A DNA stretch of 64,000 nt, taken from assembly GCF_039871975.1 (NCBI RefSeq), contig NZ_JBDPLL010000001.1; one strand, given 5' to 3'. Below are positions 57,444 through 64,000 of this stretch, one piece after another. The translations under genes and the position numbers were made by a program. The notes below the pieces were generated by a model. It was not told where the DNA came from and made no database searches. It was given only the letters and a program-made list of their open reading frames with translations. This stretch comes from Trichormus_B sp936914905. GTDB taxonomy: Bacteria > Cyanobacteriota > Cyanobacteriia > Cyanobacteriales > Nostocaceae. Each line of letters starts with the position of its first letter. Position 1 is the stretch's first letter.

Positions 57444-57967
57444 CAGGAAAATTACCTTGGTGTGGGAAAAATACTAGAAGAGAATTTTGACCGTCTAGCA
57501 AAAGGAAAAATCAACTTAATTATATTCTTGAATATCCACATCGTAGAAAAAAAATACACGGAATAACTAACCATCAGTTTCAAGACTTGTTAGCCCAAGC
57601 TGAAATGCAGTATAAAAACTTCAAGCTGAGATAGAAATTAAAAAGATACGTATAAATGAGAAACTAGGAGGGGGGAAACTGAAACTAGAGATAAAAGAAA
57701 AAGTATGTCTGTGCTTGTTCTATTTGAGGAAAATGCCGACATTTAAGGTTTTAAGAATTGGTTCATTAAGAATTGGTTCATTAGTTTTGCCCATGTCATA
57801 AATGTTATGGATATGAGGTCAGTTATGAATTAGTCATCAACATCTTCACGGATAGTTCCTATCAGTTACTATTCCCAACCCTGATTCTTTCCTTGGCTCT
57901 TTTCTAATCTTAACACTATGGAAAGCCTTACACAGACTCCTTTATAAATTTTCGTCTGTCTCTAGTG
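57444..57967 (+). mobile_element. IS5-superfamily-like element, degenerate copy 2, inserted in rtcB
   Basis: It begins GTCAGGAAAATTACCTTGGT and reads YILEYPHRRKKIHGITNHQF, QDLLAQAEMQYKN, then loses frame and most of the catalytic region. Its 3' part (57770-57967) matches the reverse of 27012-27220. It separates rtcB codons LMPNVH from YLGKGALVG. A 9-bp tandem AGTGAACAT (57964-57981) sits at the far border. Confidence 0.7.
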
Positions 57968-58490
57968 AACATAGTGAACATTGGGCATTAAGGCAAGGCA
58001 AGGTGCTTAAACACAAATGGCTATTATTAATAATAATGTAGCTTCTTAGGCATTTTGGTTTCATCTGAGGCTAACGGATGATTTGCCCACGATAAAATGG
58101 GTGATGGGGTGTTAATTTCTAATTGTTCGTAGGGCATAATACAAATTTAAAGTTCAAGGGTAAAAATTTAAAAAGCTAATTTTCATTTGATGCTAGGTCA
58201 GCGCGAGCAATTACATTTTTGATCGTATTTTTAGACTTAAGTATCTACTTAATTAAATAAATAACTTATCTGTCAATACATAAAAAATGGAGTGTTACAT
58301 TGTTGGATGAAGAATGGATATGCTAAATAGAGAGCCAGAAATAAAAAAGCGTAGCTATATCCCGTTGTGGATATTACTCAATTATTCCTGTGTTAATCTG
58401 TGATAATGTGATTAGGGCTGTGATCAAGATCAAGATGCACCAAAATAGATCATAATAATTGGTGAGGATGTGGGTTCACAAGTTTGTGGC

Positions 58491-59219
58491 ATGAGTTTAA
58501 AGGCAGTTTTGTTTGATTTCAATGGTGTCATCATTAAAGATGAATCAATCCATCTACAGCTGATAGATGAGATTCTGTTGCAGGAAAATATGCAGCCGCA
58601 AAAGTTGCATGAACATCAAATTTGTCTGGGAAGGAGCGATCGCGCTTGTTTTCAAGACCTGCTGAAAAATCGTGGTAGAGTGGTGACGGAAGAGTATTTA
58701 AGTCAGTTGCTCAACCGCAAAGCTCAAGCTTATGTATCAGCACTGGAAAAATGGGAAAAACTGCCTCTGTATTCTGGGATAGAAGATTTAATTTTTCAGG
58801 TGCGATCGCAAAATCTTAAACTAGGGTTAGTTAGTGGTGCTTTGCGTCAAGAAATAGACTTGGTGCTAGAACGCGCTAAATTGACTGAATATTTTCAGAT
58901 TATCGTTGCTGGGGATGATACTAATACTAGTAAGCCCCAGCCAGAAGGTTATCTGCTGGCTGTAGAACGACTTAATCAAGTTGATCCAGACTTAAATTTA
59001 CAATCCCACGAATGTTTAGCTATTGAAGATACACCTGCGGGTATTCAAGCAGCCAAACGCGCCCAGATGCAAGTTGTTGGTGTAGCTAATACTTACCCCT
59101 TCCATATTATGCAACGTCAAGCTAACTGGACTGTAGATTATTTGATTGATTTAGAATTGGAAAGGGTACAGGAAGTTTATTTGCAAAAAGATTTAAAATC
59201 TGACGTTTCTGTATCATAA
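58491..59219 (+). CDS. HAD-superfamily hydrolase (phosphoglucomutase-like)
   Basis: Protein of 242 aa read from ATG 58491 (MSLKAVLFDFNGVIIKDE); the frame is open to 58470 without support. HAD motif I reads DFNG rather than DFDG, which keeps the nucleophile Asp but changes the fourth position and is common in cyanobacterial relatives. Motif II is LGLVSGA, motif III Lys lies in SKPQPEGYLLA and motif IV is CLAIEDTPAG. It belongs to the beta-phosphoglucomutase/phosphatase group; the substrate is unknown. The gap 58138-58490 has no gene. Confidence 0.82.
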   Translation: MSLKAVLFDFNGVIIKDESIHLQLIDEILLQENMQPQKLHEHQICLGRSDRACFQDLLKNRGRVVTEEYLSQLLNRKAQAYVSALEKWEKLPLYSGIEDLIFQVRSQNLKLGLVSGALRQEIDLVLERAKLTEYFQIIVAGDDTNTSKPQPEGYLLAVERLNQVDPDLNLQSHECLAIEDTPAGIQAAKRAQMQVVGVANTYPFHIMQRQANWTVDYLIDLELERVQEVYLQKDLKSDVSVS

Positions 59220-59352
59220 AACGAATAATGAAAGTAGAGTGTTTACAGTATAATTTTAAACAATTTTTGAAAAAATTCCTAATAGTTTTTCTCTAGGTTA
59301 ATCTAAGTTTGATTTACTTACAGAATATGCTGGCTTTGGCTTGACTTGCAAC

Positions 59353-59960
59353 CTATACCATACCAGCTTTAAAAATCTGATTAGCAGTAAGATTTAATTC
59401 AGAAAAAGTTTGGGAGATAATGCGTTCATGATCTCGAAACTTAGTAATTTGATATTCTCCATCAACCAAGTTACAAATAGATATGTTGGTTGTTTAGGAT
59501 TACCGATAAAATTACGTCCACCCAAGGCTGCATAATATACAATTTAATATTCAGGAATTCCCATTTCTTCATAATCAGCATACTTCAAGTAGTAATCATC
59601 ACGCCAATTAGTTGAGACAACTTCAATCACCAAAGGTATTATGGGTTATTTTTTCCATAATTGTTAGTCGGCTAATAAATTTGCACGGTTTAGCAGCAAC
59701 ATATCTCGAAAACAACCAGAATCTTTGCCATCAGGTCTAACTATAGCTTGGTTGGGGATAATATAAAGAAGGTCTAATCTGTTGATTTTAGCACTGAGCT
59801 TGATTGTCACAAACCCTTTAACTTCTTCATGATCCCCTACTGGTTGTGCCATTTCAAAAATATTCCCATTATTATGTAGTTACTAACGTACCCCGGAATT
59901 TTTATGTAGCCAATCAACAAATGCCTGAAAGGTAACAACTTTGGCTAAGGCTGGGGTCAT
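59353..59960 (-). pseudogene. Uma2-family (DUF820) nuclease-like pseudogene
   Basis: From ATG 59960: MTPALAKVVTFQAFVDWLHK, NSGVR, a stop near 59884, then MAQPVGDHEEVKGFVTIKLS, PNQAIVRPDGKDSGCFRDML and LLNRANLLAD with a stop near 59667. A frameshifted PLVIEVVSTNWRDDYYLKYA follows, then another stop after GIPEY, and ANQIFKAGMV before the terminal TAG. The EVVSxxWRxDYxxKxxxYxxxGIPEY core is the Uma2 PD-(D/E)XK signature. Several lesions show it is dead. Confidence 0.75.
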
Positions 59961-60253
59961 GGCTTTTGAGAATTACTTATTATAGAATAATAGCTCTAAA
60001 TAAAGTGATTTGACAAATTTGATTTCGGAAATATACATACATAGAGTGGGAATTACCCATCACAGGGCAGTTACGACGGACTATGGCTGCCCTACAATAG
60101 TAGTCTGTCAACCCAAAAATGACGGGTAAAAGCAGGTAGGGAGAGCAGAGGATGCAGAGGAAGAATAGAAATTTGGATTTTATCATTATTCGCAAAAATA
60201 ATAAAGTGATTAGAGTATCATAAAAAACTGAAAATACTCATAATTCATTACCA

Positions 60254-61012
60254 ATGTTATCTGTACTTAGTTCAATTAATCCCTGGTTAGTAGGTGTAGG
60301 ACTAAACGCGATCTTATTGGGAATAGTGGCAATTATTCCTAAAAAATTACTAACACCTGCGGGTATCTTCCATGCTTGGTTATTGGGTGTAATTATTTGG
60401 GGAACATTAGGCTGGACAGGATATCTAGTCGTAGTGTTTTATTTTATTGTTGGTTCTGGGGTAACGCGCATTGGGATGGCACAAAAGGAAGCAGCAGGAA
60501 TTGCGGAAAAACGTTCTGGTGCTAGGGGTTCAGAAAATGTTTGGGGTTCGGCGTTAGTTCCGGCTTTGTGTGCTGTGGGAGTGTTATTTTTACCGGAGTG
60601 GAAGTTTTTGCTGTGTTTAGGCTATGTAGCGAGTTTTAGCACCAAATTATCAGACACGACAGCCAGTGAAGTGGGTAAAGCCTATGGAAAGCGCACCTTT
60701 TTGATTACAACACTCCAACCTGTGGCTAGAGGTACAGAAGGGGCAGTAAGTTTAGAAGGGACTTTAGCAGGTATTGTTGGATCAGTAGCAATCACACTGG
60801 TGGCTTGGGATGTAAATTTAATTGATATCTTAGGAATTGTTTTCTGTGTCGTTGCAGCATTTATAGCTACTAATTTGGAAAGTGTAATCGGTGCAACATT
60901 GCAATCTAAATATACTTGGCTTACCAATGAGGTTGTAAATATCTTCAACACACTCATTGGGGCTATTTCAGCCATTATTATGGCTTTAATCTGGCGAAGT
61001 ATATTTGTTTAA
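60254..61012 (+). CDS. DUF92 membrane protein, phytyl-phosphate kinase (VTE6-like)
   Basis: Protein of 252 aa with about six hydrophobic segments. The DUF92 pattern is visible in KKLLTPAGIFHAWLLGVIIW, GSGVTRIGMAQKEAAGIAEK, SGARGSENVWGSALVPALCA and KLSDTTASEVGKAYGKRTFL. The cyanobacterial and plant members make phytyl diphosphate from phytyl phosphate for tocopherol and phylloquinone. This links it functionally to menA in this window. It appears intact. Confidence 0.8.
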   Translation: MLSVLSSINPWLVGVGLNAILLGIVAIIPKKLLTPAGIFHAWLLGVIIWGTLGWTGYLVVVFYFIVGSGVTRIGMAQKEAAGIAEKRSGARGSENVWGSALVPALCAVGVLFLPEWKFLLCLGYVASFSTKLSDTTASEVGKAYGKRTFLITTLQPVARGTEGAVSLEGTLAGIVGSVAITLVAWDVNLIDILGIVFCVVAAFIATNLESVIGATLQSKYTWLTNEVVNIFNTLIGAISAIIMALIWRSIFV

Positions 61013-61259
61013 AATTTTACTGAAAAAGAACATGTGTTAACAGCAAATATGCTGTTATATATATATTGCACCATTATAATAGTCAGGTAATAACCTACAC
61101 TTGCGATTAATAGTTTTTATGTAGATTCTCTAATTATTTATTTTTTGTCTGTCTAATTCATAGAATCTTTATCATTATGAACCATAATTTCTTGCGGTTT
61201 TATCTATTATTTAATGGAAAACTTGTATAGATTTTTAGCGTTTTCCTCATATTTACTTC

Positions 61260-62018
61260 ATGGAATCTTCATCATTTTTTACAATCAATGACAAACAAAT
61301 CGACCTTTATCAAGTAATTCAGTATTTACAAGTCTCTGGTAAACTGAATCAGTTTATTAGTGATGTTCTGCGTCAGTACGTCTTGGAACAAGAACTAGAA
61401 ACCAGAAATGATATCGAGATTAGTACGGCATTAATTGAACAAGCGATAATTGATTATCGCTTAAAAAACCAACTCACAGATCCTGAACAATTCCAAGAAT
61501 GGTTAAAAAACAATGGTAGTGATTACGCTACATTTCATGCTTCAGTTACATTTAGCTTCAAATTAGAAAAACTGAAGGCGTTAATTGTAGAACCAAAACT
61601 ACCAGAATACTTTATTGAACGCAAGATTTATTTAGATAGAGTGGTACTCTCTCGGATTATGGTTGATAACCGAGAACTAGCGGAAGAACTACACACTCAA
61701 ATTGAAGAAGGTGGTAGTTTTGAACAACTAGCAAAAGAGTATTCATTAGCAGATGAGCGAATTTTTAACGGGATGATGGGTCCCATTAGTAGGGGTAGTT
61801 TACCGGATATATTGCGGGCGGCTGTGGATGCTGCGACTCCTGGAAAATTGATAGGACCCATCGAATTAGAAAGGAGTTTCAGTTTGTTTAGATTAGAAAA
61901 CATTCTACCTGCATCTTTAGATAATACTCAATTCAAACAATCACTACAAAATGAGTTATTTGAAAAATGGCTAGGGGAAAAAATTCGAAACCTGACAGTC
62001 AAATTACAAGTGAGCTAA
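61260..62018 (+). CDS. Parvulin-type peptidyl-prolyl isomerase
   Basis: Protein of 252 aa. An N-terminal SurA-like helical chaperone region (about 15-115) is followed by a rotamase domain (about 120-215: LSRIMVDNRELAEELHTQIE, SFEQLAKEYSLADERIFNGM, LPDILRAAVDAATPGKLIGP). No signal peptide is seen, so it is probably cytosolic, helping present substrate to the exporter encoded next. The exporter start codon lies inside its 3' end (52-bp overlap), indicating coupling. Confidence 0.82.
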   Translation: MESSSFFTINDKQIDLYQVIQYLQVSGKLNQFISDVLRQYVLEQELETRNDIEISTALIEQAIIDYRLKNQLTDPEQFQEWLKNNGSDYATFHASVTFSFKLEKLKALIVEPKLPEYFIERKIYLDRVVLSRIMVDNRELAEELHTQIEEGGSFEQLAKEYSLADERIFNGMMGPISRGSLPDILRAAVDAATPGKLIGPIELERSFSLFRLENILPASLDNTQFKQSLQNELFEKWLGEKIRNLTVKLQVS

Positions 62019-64000
62019 ATATTCTGGATAATCAATCTCTACAAGTAGATGTGCTAGATACTCTACCCTGGAATCAACCTCCATTATGCTGGTTAACTCC
62101 TGAACAAAAAACCCGATTAACAAATCAGTCGGAAATCCACCAATATAAACTTGGAGAAAAAATTTGGTCAGAAGAAACAGGAGAACATCAATTTTTTATT
62201 GTTACTGGTAAAGTCCGTTTACGGGATGAAATGAGCAAACCTGTAGTCACTCTACAGGAGGGAGATTGGTTTGGTGATTGTCAGCCAAGATTTATTAATT
62301 GTAAAGCTGTAGCTGCTAGTAAGGAAGTGGTAATTGTGTGTTGGAATTCATCACTTTGGGCGAAGTTTTCTAACCCTCAAATTGATGATTTTTGGAATTC
62401 GAAAGGTGAAAGAATAGGTGCCAGGGAACAGAGGGAAGAAGGAGAAATTTCTTCTTCACCTACTTTATCTTCTTCATTTTCTTTACTGTCCCCTTCTGAA
62501 CTGTTACCTCCTGCACCCACACCTGTAATTTCTAACTATCCTTTTGTCGCAAGTGGAAATACTGCGGCTGCTTGTTTAGTCATGGTGGCACAATATTTAA
62601 ATATTCCTGTCCAATTGGAATGGGTGCAACGTCAACTGCGGGGACAACGCCCAAAAAATGTGATAGGAACGGCAGAAAAGTTAGGGCTAGTTTTCCGACA
62701 GTTACAGATAAGTTGGGATGAATTACGACAGCTATCATTTCCAGCTTTACTACTGTGTAAATCTGACTCTATTAGTAGTTGGGTTGTAGCTTATGGGATG
62801 AAAGGTAATTGTTTAATTATTGCTAATCCTCTGAATTTTGAATGTGAATATTTAACCCAATCAGTAGTAGAATCTTGTTGGGATGGGAAATTATGGCAAG
62901 CAGAATTAATTTCCAAACAAGATAAATTTAATCTTTCTTGGTTTATTCCCGCAGTTTGGAAATATCGGGTATTGTTAGGTGAAGTATTGCTGGCTTCCTT
63001 CACTTTGCAATTGTTGGGTTTGACTTCACCATTAATCACCCAAGTTATCATTGATAAAGTGATGGTGCAGGAGAGTTTAGCCACTCTCGATGTTATAGCG
63101 ATCGCACTGTTGTTAGTCGCTATATTTGAATCTATCCTGGGTATGCTGCGGCTATTTATCTTTACCCACACAGCACGGCGTTTAGATTTGAGTTTATCAG
63201 CCCAACTTTTTCGCCATTTAATGCGTTTACCCTTGGCCTATTTTGAGTCTAGGAGAGTGGGAGATACAATAGCCAGAGTTCAGGAATTGGAACAAATTCG
63301 CCAATTTCTCACGGGTACAGCTTTAACGGTCATTCTCGATAGCATCTTTGCTGTGGTGTATCTGGGATTAATGTTTTATTACAACATTCCCTTGACATTT
63401 GTAGCCTTAGCTGTATTACCATTATTTGCAACTTTAACAATTGTTGCTACACCAATTTTGCGAACTTGGCTAAATGAAACCTTTAACCGCAGTGCTGATA
63501 GTCAATCATTTTTGGTAGAGACAGTCACAGGTATTCATTCAGTCAAAGCCCATGCAGCAGAACCAGTTGCAAGGGAACGATGGGAAGGCTTATTTGCTCG
63601 CTTTATCCGCACTGGTTTTAAAGCTTCCACAACCTCAAATATTAGCAGTAACATAGGTGATTTTCTAACCAATTTTTCGACATTGCTAATACTTTGGTTT
63701 GGTGCGAAATTAGTGATTGACCATCAACTTACAGTCGGTCAATTAATCGCCTTTCAAATGTTATCGGGGAGAGTCACAGGACCCTTATTACGTCTAGTGC
63801 AGTTGTGGCAAAATCTTCAACAGGTGCTATTATCAGTAGACCGCATTGGTGATATTCTTAACGCTGCACCAGAAGCCGAAGCTGGAACAGGGTTAGTATT
63901 ACCACCTCTCAAAGGTGAAGTTAATTTTGATCAAGTTTTCTTTCGCTACAGTCCCAATACTGAACCCGTATTGAAAGGAATTTATTTTAATGTTGAACCA
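61967..64000 (+). CDS. Peptidase-like-domain ABC exporter, cut by window end
   Basis: An open frame of 678 codons runs from ATG 61967 to the window end. Order: a cyclic-nucleotide-binding-like fold (about 45-140: YKLGEKIWSEETGEHQFFIV, LQEGDWFGD), a Ser/Pro linker, a C39-peptidase-like domain (about 185-320), six transmembrane helices (about 330-610) and the start of the nucleotide-binding domain (VNFDQVFFRYSPNTEPVLKG). The C39 domain reads SGNTAAACLVMVAQYL, with Thr where the catalytic Cys would be, so it is probably non-cleaving, as in HlyB. The layout resembles HetC-like and type I secretion exporters. Its partner is the upstream isomerase. Confidence 0.85.
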   Translation, partial: MARGKNSKPDSQITSELNILDNQSLQVDVLDTLPWNQPPLCWLTPEQKTRLTNQSEIHQYKLGEKIWSEETGEHQFFIVTGKVRLRDEMSKPVVTLQEGDWFGDCQPRFINCKAVAASKEVVIVCWNSSLWAKFSNPQIDDFWNSKGERIGAREQREEGEISSSPTLSSSFSLLSPSELLPPAPTPVISNYPFVASGNTAAACLVMVAQYLNIPVQLEWVQRQLRGQRPKNVIGTAEKLGLVFRQLQISWDELRQLSFPALLLCKSDSISSWVVAYGMKGNCLIIANPLNFECEYLTQSVVESCWDGKLWQAELISKQDKFNLSWFIPAVWKYRVLLGEVLLASFTLQLLGLTSPLITQVIIDKVMVQESLATLDVIAIALLLVAIFESILGMLRLFIFTHTARRLDLSLSAQLFRHLMRLPLAYFESRRVGDTIARVQELEQIRQFLTGTALTVILDSIFAVVYLGLMFYYNIPLTFVALAVLPLFATLTIVATPILRTWLNETFNRSADSQSFLVETVTGIHSVKAHAAEPVARERWEGLFARFIRTGFKASTTSNISSNIGDFLTNFSTLLILWFGAKLVIDHQLTVGQLIAFQMLSGRVTGPLLRLVQLWQNLQQVLLSVDRIGDILNAAPEAEAGTGLVLPPLKGEVNFDQVFFRYSPNTEPVLKGIYFNVEP

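Larger units (their letters stand above)
54472..58137 (-). pseudogene. rtcB: RNA ligase RtcB pseudogene with intein and nested IS elements
   Basis: The start is ATG 58137: MPYEQLEINTPSPILSWANH, PLASDETKMPKKL, then three adjacent stops and FVFKHLALP. A frameshifted LMPNVH follows, broken by an IS (57444-57967). The extein resumes VYLGKGALVGSVIATKDTII, PAAIGLDIG, and is then split by an intein at the active-site Cys. After the intein come CSMCAIKTQFTAEQLEGKL, TAG near 55280, LMLHSGSHNIGNK and TGA near 55107, AGGKLPDRDLAYFVAGTSEF, the guanylylation-site HGAGRLMSR, TAG near 54615, and GVECRKYMGVLDEIPGAYKP to the stop at 54472. RtcB repairs or splices RNA ends. Confidence 0.9.

Overview
The window looks like a chromosomal segment of a filamentous, heterocyst-forming (Nostocales) cyanobacterium. 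It is AT-rich, carries scattered HIP1 octamers (GCGATCGC, for example near 7047, 11811, 15526, 19562, 30973, 53086, 58802), and its intact genes are typically cyanobacterial: the phylloquinone pathway, cyanobacterial-type Hfq, LL-diaminopimelate aminotransferase, acyl-ACP synthetase, the cyanobacterial pyruvate dehydrogenase E2 and a DUF92 phytyl-phosphate kinase relative. About twenty genes are broken by in-frame stops, frameshifts, short tandem duplications or insertion sequences. That level of decay, together with ISAzo13-type transposases, fits a host-restricted genome such as 'Nostoc azollae'. The species name is an inference; the sequence alone does not prove it.

Layout. 1-4350: a minus-strand block of a broken BrxC/BrxD-like (DUF2791) ATPase, a coiled-coil membrane protein with a TerB-C-like tail and a DUF815 ATPase, then a TMEM14-like membrane protein. 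5119-7496: a phosphotransferase and a HopA1-like protein, the pairing seen in class V lanthipeptide and thioviridamide-type biosynthesis. 7571-13857: phylloquinone genes (DHNA-CoA thioesterase, menE, menC, menA, and divergent menF). 14466-18901: proA, a CPA1 Na+/H+ antiporter, a frameshifted DUF3124 gene and a TrkA-type protein. 19100-20750: a TPR gene split by an IS remnant. 20971-23053: a DUF1611 / enolase-superfamily epimerase pair. 23199-29055: an accessory graveyard (NUDIX, toxin-antitoxin, nucleoside hydrolase cut by an ISKra4-type element, ribokinase) with one intact cytosine-deaminase-like gene, followed by a four-repeat CRISPR array with no cas genes. 29827-33424: dapF, hfq and a Kef-type antiporter. 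33736-35620: an ISAzo13 copy with an assembly gap, and fragments. 36026-41325: dapL, then a glycosyltransferase / TVP38 / MerA-like flavoprotein cluster. 41552-48183: an SDR pseudogene, a PGM1-like ATP-grasp ligase, broken crcB and Fic genes, htpX, a pair of tiny paralogous genes and two families of dispersed repeats. 48619-53761: acyl-ACP synthetase, YlqD, PDH E2 and an S4 protein. 53847-58137: a broken cyclic-nucleotide-binding gene and a striking nested rtcB pseudogene. 58491-64000: a HAD hydrolase, a broken Uma2 gene, a DUF92 gene, and a parvulin / ABC exporter pair running off the end.

How the genes work together. menF-menA-menC-menE, the thioesterase and the DUF92 gene converge on phylloquinone (vitamin K1) for photosystem I. 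dapL and dapF are consecutive steps of the DAP/lysine pathway. The antiporter and TrkA genes serve ion homeostasis. Nucleoside hydrolase, ribokinase and the deaminase form a nucleoside-salvage group in which only the deaminase is still intact.

The most unusual object is rtcB (54472-58137). It carries an intein placed exactly before the active-site cysteine, the intein is cut by an ISKra4-type element with a 6-bp target duplication, that element is cut by an ISAzo13-type element, and a fourth element sits in the N-terminal extein. Other points of interest are the HopA1/kinase pair, two tiny paralogous genes with perfect Shine-Dalgarno sequences, a 153-bp MITE-like repeat, and an 18-bp perfect hairpin in front of the ATP-grasp gene.
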